Below are positions 28,290 to 40,310 of a DNA stretch of 64,000 nt, in pieces. The notes under the pieces were generated by a model, which saw only the letters and a list, made by a program, of their open reading frames with translations, did not search any database and was not told the origin of the DNA. How positions within the stretch are numbered: position 1 is the stretch's first letter; every line of letters begins with the position of its first letter. The position numbers were made by a program, and so were the translations under genes. The stretch is from Paramisgurnus dabryanus (taxonomy: Eukaryota > Chordata > Actinopteri > Cypriniformes > Cobitidae): contig NC_133353.1 in assembly GCF_030506205.2 (NCBI RefSeq), forward strand, positions 23,261,861 through 23,325,860, in the 5' to 3' direction.

Positions 28290-28460
28290 TTAATTATTTT
28301 TCTTTTACCCCTTCGGGTTTCCGGCCCTTTCGTTTTAAGACATGGCAACAGGAATGTGTAGCTTGGGAAAGTCGCACTAATCCGCGCCTCAAAGACCAGT
28401 TAATCCCAATATTTCACTGGCGGGGTTTCTTTAGGGCAGAGAGCAATTCAAACGTTACTT
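28290..28460. promoter_or_regulatory. Candidate enhancer with paired OTX-type sites
   Basis: Repeat-free, GC-richer island holding TAATCCGC at 28378-28385 and TAATCCC at 28401-28407, 23 bp apart on the same strand. K50 homeodomains such as Otx2 bind TAATCC, so autoregulation is possible. Inference only. Confidence 0.4.
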
Positions 28461-31400
28461 AAACCCTGCTTTAGAGACCCCTTTTTTGAAACATTTTGGT
28501 TTTAACCATGGATGGACTTTCATAATAGAAAATTTTGCATGGCGTGACACTTCTACACACTTTAAAACAATATTGCTTATGATTCCATGACATTTATTTA
28601 AAAAAAAAACTAATTATATATTAACATACAGCGGAACTACAATAATAAATCTTGTGGGGTTGTTGAATGAAAATGTTAACAACATTTCCAAAGGGAAGTG
28701 TGAAGAGCAAGTTGTGGATTAACGACGTCACATTATTGCATTAATTTATGCCGAGGCAGAGGACTGTCTTAGTGAGCACTTTAACATTCCATTACGGACC
28801 TTGACATTTAATTTAATTTTATTATTTAATTCTTGTCTTTTCACTAAAGACACTGTCATTGACAGAATGAATTGAAATAATCTAAACATTTAAAAACTAG
28901 TTCATATGATTTTTTTGTCTCAGCATGAGGTTTTAACGAAAATGATACTAGCTCCGAAATATTCTCTCTGTTCACAGGTAATATTTTCTTGAATAGCTTC
29001 TCATCTTTTCGATGAACTCGCACATTTTGTAAAGGTTTTTAAAAAGCACGCTGAACTCATATACAACGGAAAATATAAAAACTGTTGAGACGTTCTATAA
29101 ACATGTATAAAGATGTAACAAACATACAATGTACATAGATAACAAAGTAATTACACAGGTACCAAGGGAACCAAGGCAATCGCAAGTTTAATGTCATATG
29201 TAAAACAATACGCATAAAATGGCTGTATAAAACAGCGTCGACTGATTTTCGAATATGTTATTTTCTTTATCTAATCTAGTACATCCTTTGAAGGATTTAT
29301 GTGGATTATTTTTTTGTGCATAATGCGTGCATATAATAACATCTTATATTTAAATTAATTTGTTTATGTATTAATGTTCGCATTCTGTTTAGGAATCAAT
29401 AGTCTTTTTTGTCTAAAACTACACGAAAGAACACAGCGATTTTGCTTTCATTAGGCTGTTATGGTTAACTCTAATGTACCAAAAAAGAAAATTTTACCTC
29501 TAAAATAATCTTGAGTCCATTACGTTTTTAAAAAATGTGTTTTTCGAGGGTGTTCGCAAGTTAGAATATGCTCAGTTTAAGAAAAGCTGTAACTGAACAG
29601 AAGATTTGTTGTGACTAGCCAACAGCAATATACAGTATTTTAATCGTATTAAATGTTTCTTATTGACTAAATAATGTATTTTCTTTGAATATCACCAGGT
29701 AATATAGATGAAACACATTCTGGTTGTTACAAAAGCATTTTTATTTTATATTATTTATATTACAAGTTAGGAGTCAAAAAAGTTTACACTTACGAGTAAT
29801 TTGACTTGATGATGACCCACCCCACAAAACTGAAATACAAATTATATGAAAGTGTAAATATGAATCAATATGCAATAAAGCGCGAAATATAATATAACTA
29901 ATAATATTTTTCAACACAATGCATGCAAAGTAAATACTGCGAAATTGAAGTGCAAAAAACAGCAGCGAAATGGCAACGACGTTTATTTATCAGGATACGT
30001 AGTTTGTAAAAAATAGAGAGAAACATGAATAACTGTGGGACTAGAATTGTCTGAGAAGCTGATATAATCCGCACTACATCACAAAAAGATATAGGTTTAT
30101 GAATAATCTTGTCATAATTTTTGCCACTATTAAAACTGTCATACTGTGCCTGTAACCCTGAAGTGAGAAAATATTTAGGATAAGTAGGTCAATTATGACA
30201 GTTACTGCCATTGTGGCAAGACAGACGTGCCCGTTGCAACGTCAGTTAATTAAATTTTGAGCTACAGTCAGTTACTTGAAATTGTACGACAGTGCCACCC
30301 CCCCCCCAGCACTCAAGTGGTCAACCACAATTCGGGACACAACCAGAAATATTTTATAACAGGTAAGATATATCGCTTTAATATTGTTCTTATTTAAATA
30401 GTTTACCATCTTAGCCGATGCCCCACAAAAACGAAATGTCATGACCATGCAGTATCATTGCATTAATCATATAAGCCCACATCTCCCACATTATTATTTT
30501 ATTTATTTAGCCTATGTATTATTTTTTTGCTAATTTTGGATTTAAAATATACATTAACGTGCCGTATCGACATGTAGCCTAACCAACAATTTAAACATTT
30601 CTGTGTAAGCTGAACTACATTTTTTCTTAAATATGTGAGCCAAGGTTGTTTACAGCTTGACTAGTTTAAAACCAGTTCTTTGCTGTTTAAAGCCCACTGT
30701 TTATTTACCGATAAACAGGGCGTGAACAAAGTCCGGCTCTCATGATATATAGACTTTTTAACAGTGCTGTCATATGCTGTTACAGTCCGTTTCAGATGTG
30801 TACAGGCATGCTTTACCACACAGTAGGATACTCCCGCGGGTTGTAACTTTAAATTTGGTATTGTTTTAATAGTGCACTTTAAGAGTCACTGAAAGATCAG
30901 ACGCCTTGACGTTCATGAGCAAAACCGGGGGCCTCCGTTCCTGCGGAGCGCATCTTTCTTTTTTAATTATGGGCAACGCAGTCCTGAAGTAACATATGGG
31001 ACGGGCAGACGCCGCTCTAATCCGCACCCCGCGTTGGTCGATGTTAGGCTAAACAATGGCTCTTTTTAACCATTCACAAGCCAGAGCCTTCTTATGGGCA
31101 CAGGTTGCCTGGCGCTTGGGATAGCAAGAGACAGTCATGGAAGTTTACTGAATCCCTTCCCAACTTCTGTGCCAGTGATGGGTAACCCAAAGCACCATGG
31201 CAACCTGTGCGTGTAAGATGCTGGTCAAACAGTGAAATGGGTTCATGAGTGCAACTCCCTGACTAGGCCAGATTTAATGCAAATCAGTGTTGGAGTGTGC
31301 CTTGCTTTGTTAATCTTAATCTAGTTCATTTTAATTTCAGCACTTTTCACAGCTAATTTTACCAGCTGCTGTTCCTAAAATATGAGAACTCTATGAATAC

Positions 31401-32860
31401 CATAAATTGTCAAATAAAATCAGGTAAAAGTTGAAACACATTGATTTAGACATGTAAACATAAGCATGTAAACATAGATAAAAGTAAGACATTTGTGTAA
31501 CTGTATTGTGACTTGTGACACTTTTTCTCTTCTATGTAACATTTAGCTACAGATATGTATACATTTGGTATATACATATTTTAAGCATTGTTTATGACAG
31601 TGTAACATACATTTATTTTAATTTGTCTATCTAGTTGATGACCTTATTAAAGCAGATTTCACAAATTCACCTTTAGGATGAAGAGCAACAGGGAAAGTGT
31701 TAAATCATTAACTTTTATATGTCTACTACTCTTAAACTGCTTATTTGAATAAATAATGATTATGATAATAATAATAATCAGGCCATCAAGGCCAATCAAT
31801 CGAGCAGCGGGTTAGCCATTTTGCCCTACTTATCCAGTCTAAGCTGACTATGTGTTTGCACAATTTATTTAAGTTTGTGACATCATCAATGAATCTGATA
31901 ATCTTGTCAAAGATTAAATTAAAGGGGTTTTGTGCCAGTAATAACAGATTTAGATGTTTTAAAAAAGAAATCTAAAGGGATTGGGTTAAGAGCACTAAAA
32001 GCATGTGATTTTAATTTCACTGACTGCTCACATAAATCTGTGGATTTGTGGAGATCTGAAACTGATAATAGTACTAATAGCTTGACAATTTTGGGTGTGT
32101 AAATGTACAGAACACACCAACACCTATATATATAAAGCGTAAAGCAAACATTCAGAAACACTGATTTCCTTCTTTTCTCTTTAACATTTTAAATTTTTAA
32201 ATGAAAATGAAACGGAGAGAAACAACATTAAGAGTATGTTTTCTTAGCTCAGTGACTAGAACCTCAGCCATTGTCATTTCAAGCCTAAGTCTTATGTATG
32301 GTCTTTGATCATGGCATTAACTACCACCACAGTGCAAGTGAATAAGCAAGATTAAACAGAGCAATATTTGGTCCTTTGGAATGGTGGGGGAAAAAGAACT
32401 AAAACTAAAATATATAAGCTGATTATGCAGTCTCAGCATATGCTGTGCTAAAACTGTGTGTCATAGCAGCGTCTATTGGTCAAGTTAATACCTATTTAGC
32501 TAATGCACACCCCCACATTCAGAGTCCATTTAGGACCCCCATGAGACGAAAGTTGTGGATTATGCCGGATGGCACAGCTACCCAACATCTATTTCCTCTG
32601 TTAGGCCTGCAGCCCATTAATGAAAAATCTTCTTAAAGAGACAAATGGAAATACTTTCACAGCAGATTATTGGACTCTAATAGCAATGTTTTTAAATATC
32701 CTACGTGGACATGATAAAAGCAAAATGATAATCCCAAACACATACAAGCATTCCCGAACATGAGAGTGTAACAGGAATCCCCATGTAACACACATCATGT
32801 CATTTAATTTAGTGCATATTGTTACTGTGCTACACTTATTATTTTGGTTGTCTTTGGGCT
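28460..32860. other. Downstream gene desert with scattered OTX-type words
   Basis: Mostly unique AT-rich DNA. TAATCCGC recurs at 30065-30072 and 31018-31025. A poly-C run lies at 30298-30307. The block 30880-31260 is GC-richer, with opposed words (cacaggttgcctgg near 31098 and ccatggcaacctgtg near 31195). No gene is seen. Confidence 0.4.
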
Positions 32861-33130
32861 TGTTCTTGAAACAGTAGCCAGAGCTGGACCTCATGGCTCC
32901 CTCTGACTCCTTCGGGACCCATCATTAGTCCAATTAAGCAGGTGCACAGAGGAGGTCTTACCAATCATTTACACCTTTCCAGCTCTTAATCTCTCACAAA
33001 CAAGGTGCACTTGTTAGAAAGAGTAATAGAGACTGCAAATTAATTAGCCGAAACCATGAGATTATTGCTCTGAGACTCTCCTGTGTGAATGGACACAGGT
33101 TCATGCTAAGCCTGTAGTGGAACAAAGAGA
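32860..33130. promoter_or_regulatory. Candidate conserved noncoding element
   Basis: Repeat-free block rich in short factor-like words (aattaattagc, caggtgcac, caattaagcaggtg), combining homeodomain and E-box cores. About 6.3 kb after the otx2 stop. Conservation has not been tested. Confidence 0.3.
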
Positions 33131-33396
33131 GAAGGTAATAAGGTCTGTAGTCTGTCAGTCCCTGCAGGTTAGTTGAGAGAAGCTATGTTGTTTTTCAGTT
33201 GTGTCTAGGAAAATATCTAATTTTGAATCTATTGCCAATAAATGAAACCTACAGGCTGTTTTTGTGTAATCACTTGTTTTAAATTTATACAAAATCCATG
33301 TATTTAGATACATACATTTTTAATCACATTATGTATTTATGGCAATGCATTAGATAACAATAGATACTTTAGATAGATATTAGGTACTTTGATTGA

Positions 33397-33583
33397 CACT
33401 CTCAGAATTAAAAGATACATGAAGGTACAAAAGTTGGACCAGTACCTTTTCACTTTTGTACATAAAAGGTACATATTGTACAAACTGTATACATTAAAGG
33501 GAAATATCTGTACCTAAATTGTACATATTAAAAGGTACTGTCCCAGTGACAAAAGGGCACAACTTTTGTAACTAAAAAGTGTT
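33397..33583. mobile_element. Foldback MITE, GGTAC/CAGTGAC family
   Basis: Begins CACTCTCAGAATTAAAAG and contains ggtactgtcccagtgacaaaag near its right end, followed by a decayed terminus aactaaaaagtg. Same family as 16344 and 55238. Confidence 0.6.
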
Positions 33584-33671
33584 GCAAAATGAGGCTTTAT
33601 TTTGAGAAAAGCAGAACCCATTTTTATTAACAGCAACATTCCTGTCCAAAAGTGTAAAAACACTTTTTTTT

Positions 33672-34583
33672 TGATCTCACGGAAAGTCGTGTTATAGTCA
33701 CAAAAAATGTAATAATTTATGCATCATGATCTCAGAAATTTCCGTGAAATAGTCACGCATTATTTTGCTCAGTTTTGCGTGACATACTCACGTATTTCCA
33801 CCATTTTACGAGCCCCTGCCACGACTTTCTTTTCCGTGACAGTTTCACGTTTTGGTTACTCAACTGTTTTTCCTATTTTAAAACAATTGTCTTTTAGACA
33901 ATTGTAAGGAAATAGGAAAAACCGTTGCGTAACCAAGAGAAACTGTCACGGAAAAGAAAGTTGTGGCAGGGGCACGTAAAATGGTGTAAATACGTGACAA
34001 TCTCACGCAAAACTGAGCAAAGTAATGCGTGACTACTTCACGTATTTTGTGAGATCAGTTATTCGTGTCCATGGCACGAATTTCAGCTTTTTTTTGTACT
34101 GCACACATGTCTTTTTTATGTCACTTTCTATAAATTGCAAAAATTTATCGTGTCCGTGGCACGACTTTCTTTTTCGAGTCATTTTATGTATTGTCTTATC
34201 ATTGTTTTTTTTTGGGGGGGGGGGTTAGATTAGGATGTATTTTTATTTTGGTTTCTACATGCTTTTCTAACTCTTTTCTAACTATTCTGTCCTGGAGTTG
34301 GGGTTAGAGGTGGGGTTTGGGTTAAGATTTTTAAAAATGAAACGAAAGTGATTCTAACCCCAACCCTAACAATGGCATGAAAATAGGAAAAAACTATGAG
34401 AAAACAATAAATAAAAATTATACGAAAAAGAAAGTCGTGAATTTATAGATAATATATAGTAATTTATAGAAATTCGTGCGAGTGACATGAAAAAGGCATT
34501 CATACTTAAGGCACGAAAAAAGCTGAATTTCGTACCATTGACACAAATAAGTTAATTCGTGACTATAATACAACTTTCCGTGA
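33672..34583. mobile_element. Foldback element, TGATCTCACGGAAAGTC family, copy A
   Basis: The left arm starts TGATCTCACGGAAAGTCGTG and the right arm ends acaactttccgtga. Both arms carry 'tccatggcacgaa...ttcagctttttt' words in opposite orientation, with 'ggggtttgggttaag' in the middle. Copy B is at 47888. This copy also contains a nested palindrome at 33727-34057 and a T9G11 homopolymer pair near 34205-34224. Confidence 0.75.
33727..34057. mobile_element. Nested 331-bp palindromic (foldback) element
   Basis: Near-perfect inverted repeat with arms of about 160 bp from TGATCTCAG to TGTGAGATCA. The centre is the hairpin CAATTGTC-TTTTA-GACAATTG at 33884-33904. Words in the arms (cacgactttcttttccgtgac) are shared with the surrounding family, so it is probably a relative inserted into copy A. 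Confidence 0.8.
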
Positions 34584-34654
34584 AGCTACTATGTAGTTGT
34601 GAAGAGTGTGTATACATAATGACATTTTTTATTCATGAACATTTGACTGAAGGT

Positions 34655-34735
34655 TATTTGGGGTTCCAAATATGGTTCTTCCATGGCATTGCTGTGAAGA
34701 ACCTTTTTAGCACCTTTGTTTTTAAGAGTCTACAT
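34655..34735. mobile_element. Fragment of the GGTTCTT/AGAACC MITE family
   Basis: ggttccaaatatggttcttcc...tgaagaacctttttagcacc...tttttaagagt is half of the foldback type found intact at 48146-48417. Confidence 0.5.
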
Positions 34736-34789
34736 TTATATAAGACTATCCATGCAGGTCTTATTTCCTCTCCCTCATGTCTCAGGTCT

Positions 34790-35370
34790 TTTTTCTAAGC
34801 AGGGTAATTAGTTCTCCAAAGAGTCCTAATTGTTTAGGGATAAAGCAGTGATTTGCTCTTGGGAATACTTCATTATCCCAATCAAAGTCTAGAGAAATCA
34901 GAGCACTTGATTGTACTTGTGAGAGCTCAGTAACTGGGCTTTGTGAGCAACTGCTCTATTGATCTCAGTGCCATTCACATGTGCTTCAGGTACTACTATG
35001 CCACTTAAAACAGACCCAGTGTCTCCATTAGAGAAAGAGTCAATCGGTATTCATATAACTCATAGAAAAGCAATGTCAAAAAATCATTATTTGAAAAAAT
35101 AAAGAACTTGATTTCATTAAAATTCATTGATAAAATATCACCATTAAACAATGACAAGGAATTTGTGGTTATGCAGAAGTTCTGTGGATTGTGTCCCATT
35201 GTTGGGATACCTAGGGAAACAGCCATTGGTCAGGTAACTGGCCATTATTTTCAATTGAGCCTGTCATTGCACGATAAGCTAAGCAGTTCCTATGGCATTA
35301 TAGGTGAACAGACAGACAGGCGGATGACATCAAAGTACCTTAATAGCAATTTAGGACCAGTGTAAAGATG
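34790..35370. promoter_or_regulatory. Long candidate conserved noncoding block
   Basis: About 580 bp without repeat ends, with balanced composition and dense homeodomain (TAATT), TCF-like (atcaaag) and SOX-like (acaat) words, about 8.4 kb after otx2. The overlapping open frames at 35005-35365 look like no known protein. Function inferred. Confidence 0.3.
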
Positions 35371-36575
35371 CTACTTGGGGTTATATATATGATCAAACTT
35401 GCGCGACTTGGTAAGAAATACTGTAGCAGCTGAGTTTTGCACTAATTATATTTATTAATAATTGAGTATATGAAACATATACTGTATGTAAAAGAAGTAT
35501 ACATTGTATTCATTTATATGACTATCCTTCTTCTGTTTATCACCTTACTCCCTTACTCTTTAATACCCACCTGTTTAGTGCACAGAGGAAAGCGTGTGCC
35601 ACACCAGCCATACACATCTGACTGCTATTTATCCTATTCAGACAAATAGTGTTTTTTAGAATGGGTCACACAGCCAAAGGGCAGAATGAGGATTTTGAGT
35701 GGTGGGGGTATGGGCATTACAAAGCTGGTGGGGTTTCCTAGCCATGCCCCCATATGTATTTGGGGCAGCTGTTTGTGCTTGTTTATTTGTAGGACATTAT
35801 ATGGGTCTGTGAGTGAATGTGTGTGTACACTCCATAAGCCCATACTTGGGTGAAAATAAGATATGGTGATGTGAACAGTGGAAGTGTTTATTCAAGAAAG
35901 GATTGGTTGAGAAATTCTTTATCAGCATTCGCAGAAAACACGTATACTGTATTGTTTAAAATGTATAGTTTAAATTCACTGTAGTCACTTTCTGACAAAT
36001 TAGTTGGTTATAATGTAGACAATCTTAAATCTCATATAGCCACTTTTTATCATCTCAATCCTATTTGGCCCTAGGGACTTCATCCTACAGAAAAGAGCTA
36101 TAGCATCTTCGTCACAACTTAATAACATATTTTGACATTGCTGGGCTAACCAGCATAAAAAGCAATGGTCCAATAAATGTATGCACACCTTTGTTACCAC
36201 AATAGCATTTTTATTGACTTCTTATTCCCAGGGGGCATGCAGTTGAGGCTCATGGGGTCACGCTAGAGTCCCTGTGGAGGGCAGCGTTTTTAACCTCTCA
36301 CAAGCCTTTGAAATGACACCTCACGTTCTAGGTCAAAGTTCTGCAGGATGCAGATATCAAAAAGCAACAGTGTACGTTTGCATGAATAAGATTAGCTGTT
36401 TTATCTGTTTCAGATAATACAGACAGTTAAAAAATCAACGCTTATTATTATTCATTCTTAATTCTTATTATCAATAATTTAAAATACACATTAACTTCAC
36501 CACTTATTTGAAAATTGATGCTTATATAATTTCATCCATACAAATGATGACAGAAACTGACTTCACAATGTAAAA
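35370..36575. other. Intergenic DNA, no gene seen
   Basis: AT-rich apart from 36190-36360, a GC-richer repeat-free piece that could be regulatory. Confidence 0.35.
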
Positions 36576-36587
36576 TATAGTCTAGAG

Positions 36588-36812
36588 CAGTGGTTTCCAA
36601 ACTTTTCAATTTGCGACCCACTCAAATATGTGTCATCTATCCCGGGAACCACCAACACATTTTTTAAATGAAATATGAGAAAATACATATCTTATTGAGT
36701 AGTTTTATATTTTCCTTGTCTATTAATTCATAATTTTGCAATTTTGCGCAACCTACCTTATCCCACTGTGCAACCCACAAGTGGGTCCCGACCCACAGTT
36801 TAAAACACCCTG
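36588..36812. mobile_element. hAT-type MITE with 8-bp target duplication
   Basis: Starts CAGTGGTTTCCAAACTTTTC and ends CAGTTTAAAACACCCTG, with internal 'gcgacccactc' opposed by 'gtgggtcccgac'. Flanks GTCTAGAG and GTCCAGAC match at 6 of 8 positions. Confidence 0.7.
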
Positions 36813-36829
36813 GTCCAGACTATAGTACC

Positions 36830-38100
36830 TTACAGTTTTATGCGTCAGTGAGAGTTGTTTTTGTTTATTGTTTCCTTTGTCAGAGGTTTGATGCTACAGC
36901 GTCGAGACTGTGACCCATGATGGCCCTTCTGTTTGCCAGAAGTCGCTTGTCCTAGTTTTTTACAAACAATGCATCTATTAACTTTTTGTTTTTTATGTTA
37001 ATAGAGAGATATGGAATGATGTCAACAAGGCTGTTGTCAGGACTAAATAGTATGATGGTAGAAAATAACGCTCTTCAAAAAATTATATTTAAACATTTAG
37101 AGAAATAAACTTAGTGTCATCTTAGAAAAATTTATAATCCAAAAAATGTCTCCTATCAATAATCTCTTTACTCATTTAAGTAGAAAGGATAAATATTATC
37201 CTCATATAAGGTTACATTTTATGTAACTTCTATGAATGTGAATTTGTTATATGATTTAGACATTCTAATTAATCCAATAGCGACTCAAACAGCTATATGC
37301 ATTGATAAGGAAATTACAACATACATTGCAAATCCATACATTAGCAACAATATGTGACCTTGCCTGTGAAAACCCAGCTAATGTCATTATTAGTGATTTT
37401 AAAATATAACCTTAATATTTTAAATATTAACTCAGTAAGGCCATGTCAAATTGATATTAATGTGAAATTAATGAATTAAATCAAACTTTGATGCTCTAAA
37501 TCTCATAATTAGATTATGAGACTTTAGCCTGGATTATACAGGCAGTTTTACATATTGTCCAAATCTATAAGCTTAAATAAGTTTTCAAGTAGACATTTTA
37601 GTCATTGATTCATATATAGTCATATATGTGTCACATAAATAGTCATTGAGTAGGTGGTGTGAGGTCGAGAAAACTGTTAACTGTAACTCGCCTTCTGTCA
37701 GGACGGCGAAACATAAGAACACTACAGTTTCCTAATGAGCAACTAATTAGTGGTTTAGAGAGAGGGCTGTTTGTTAGAGAGGGGGTTTGTTTGTGAGACA
37801 GTTGGAGGGCTTTAAAGAAGCTTAGTTTCTGAATATCTCATAATAAGTGAAAAATTAAACAAAAAATGTCATTTAAAAAATAATAACAATTGCACTCAAT
37901 TTGCTGAAAGAACATGACTAACATATTAAGCAACAGCAAAAAATGTCCATTAAAAAATAAAATTGATACACAGTTACAACTGACACCAATTTTTAAGTTC
38001 TTAGATGATTTCTCAGCTTTGTGCTCAATACAACAACTGCATACATATTTACAGTAACAAGACCACATTTTCTATAGGTATATGTTTCCCATATATGTTT
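36830..38100. other. Intergenic DNA with a MITE fragment at 37352-37560
   Basis: 37352 begins atatgtgaccttgcctgtgaaaacccagcta and, opposed near 37520, gactttagcctggattatacaggcag; this is the same TGTGACC-type family as 6157 and 49460. No gene is seen. Confidence 0.45.
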
Positions 38101-38470
38101 TTACACAAGAAGCTCCTGCAGAAACAATTTAGTTATCTTTGTTGCCAATCTCTTATTCTTTAACAGCACCAGATTAATTTGTAGGCCATTTGGTCTTGTT
38201 TTGTGGAATATGCTGGTATTAATTGTTCTTAATGCCTAGCAGGTGTTTGTGTGTACAGGCACACTTCCTGCACATGACCAGCATCAAAAGCGTGCGTGCG
38301 TGTGTTTGGGGAGGTTATGCGGGGCGTTAGACCCCAGATGGGTTAATGGGAAGCTTAGCATCGAGATTACAATAAAACAGTGTCAGCCTCAGATCTGCCA
38401 ATGATTGCCCACGCGCTGGACCACACGTTCAATACGACCCACCAGGGGGGCAGGGGGGTCAGAGGACAAG
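38100..38470. promoter_or_regulatory. Candidate regulatory block
   Basis: Repeat-free, with CACGCG-, TTAATTG- and aacaatttagttatctttgttg-type words (SOX, TALE and homeodomain cores). 11.5 kb downstream of otx2. Inference from composition. Confidence 0.22.
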
Positions 38471-38689
38471 AGCAAAAAGCATAACATTAAAGACTACATG
38501 TTGTTCTTCAAATAATATAGCAGCAGAGAATGCTGCCACAAATTGTGCCAAAATGCATCGGTCTGTCCAATAAACAGGTTATTAAACAATTCCAATAATT
38601 AATTACACATAAAATCATAACATAATAAACATGCATCCGATGTCCATTCAGGTTTGTAACGAGAACATTTACACACTCCGCCACCACCC

Positions 38690-38835
38690 CAAACACAAGG
38701 TCTGTCCATCAGGCCAAGCTGTTGCTGGAAGAGATTGGATGGTTAAGGGCAGAGACAACAGCCTCACTAATTAAATTCTGCCAGGTTAATCCCTCTGTGT
38801 CCTCGCTACTCACTCTCCATCCCAAACCAGCTGGG
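38690..38835. promoter_or_regulatory. Candidate regulatory block with an OTX-type site
   Basis: Contains TAATTAA next to GGTTAATCCCTC (TAATCC at 38787-38792) within a GC-balanced, repeat-free piece. Possible Otx2 target or autoregulatory site. Confidence 0.3.
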
Positions 38836-38839
38836 GGGG

Positions 38840-39990
38840 GAGAGACACGATGACAAACAATCAACATGCATCATTAACAATGGAAACAAAAAATAGTAAA
38901 ACATAAAAAAACAAAGAAAAAGACAGCGGGGGAAATTGGGTAAACAATAAGCCACTGGGCTGAGATGCCACTGTTACAAAAAACAACTCAAGGCAGATGA
39001 TAAAAAACAACATTAGTGTACACCTGCTGCTGTAAACAAGTGTACCATTGTTCAAAACATTTACAGTTAAGGAGACATACGCTGAATTGAGTTTTGCTTA
39101 TTTCTGTCAGAACAGATCGCATTCTCCAAAACACAAAACTCAACCATTTAAATTTTGTTTTGTTTTTTGTGATTTGTTTTTGTTTTTAAATGATCAAAGG
39201 GACTATAAAGGCAGAAAATTTTGTTATCATGTAATGAATGACACATTGTTATAGAGACCAGAACTCCTCATAATCAAAAACACTAACATTTGACCTCCAC
39301 CACTGCCAGGGGTCTAAGACCCTCAACTATGTCCAAAAAGAGAAAGACTGTCAGTCTGTCATTCACACAGCATGCGGTGCTAATGAACTCACATACAGGT
39401 TCATTGCCCTCATCCCCTCAGGAACTCCCAGACAGTGAGGAATGATGTTTTTATGACCTCTTTTATATCTACATGACCTTCTCACTTTATTACTTGGCCT
39501 AGCAAACTATCTGCCCAATGAAATGGTACTTTGAAATGCACTTAAAATGATTATCCCTTGTGTTCGGCTATACGATAAACTGGAAAAAGCATTAAAGATA
39601 CAATTGCTAGGGCATGGAGAAGATTTATGTAATCCTGTCAGTCGTAAGGCAATATAATATATAATATAATAAACAATCACTTCACTTCTTTAACAATTCT
39701 TCCAGTTTTTTTTCTAACATGCTCACTTGTATCCTGTTCTGTTGTACAAAATCAGATCAAAATACAATGCCTTTATATGAACAACTTGATGCTCAAATTT
39801 TGCCTTGTTTTAGCATTGACGCCTGGGCTGTGTTTGGATTGCTATTAAACACATTTTAAACGCAAAATTGCTTGCTGGGATACTACCAAAATTAGATTCA
39901 CTGTTCAAATGACACATCAATATCTGGGTGGCATTTCCTGTTGGATTATTCAGAAGAGAATTGGCAAGTTTCTTGATAAAGGATCATATA
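38840..39990. other. Intergenic DNA, no gene seen
   Basis: AT-rich. 39290-39440 is GC-richer (ccactgccaggggtctaagaccc...ccctcatcccctcagg) and could be a decayed LINE tail or unique DNA; I cannot decide. Confidence 0.3.
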
Positions 39991-39999
39991 GTCCAGCTA

Positions 40000-40310
40000 C
40001 CTCAAAATTCAGTTCTTTACCTCTCCATTACCTTGGATGTATGATCCTGAGAGATCTGATACAGCAGCAACACAGCATCATCGCATATAAACTCTGGGCA
40101 TTTCAAGTACAGTGGGCGTCACCAGCACCGCAGACGGGTGGCATGCTGGGAAAGCGAGTGAGCGTGGAGGTTGGCGTGCCTCTGTTGCGGGCATGCTCAG
40201 AGGTGTAATGTCTGATTAGAGGATTACAGAGGAAGTGCTTCTTCGCAGTTCTGTGAGAAACAATTATTAACATGTTGGTGTCTCTAATCCTGGATAAATG
40301 CAGCTTTTCA
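40000..40310. promoter_or_regulatory. Candidate regulatory block with two opposed OTX-type sites
   Basis: GGATTA at 40221-40226 and TAATCC at 40285-40290, about 60 bp apart in opposite orientation, in a repeat-free GC-balanced stretch 13.5 kb after otx2. Role inferred. Confidence 0.3.
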
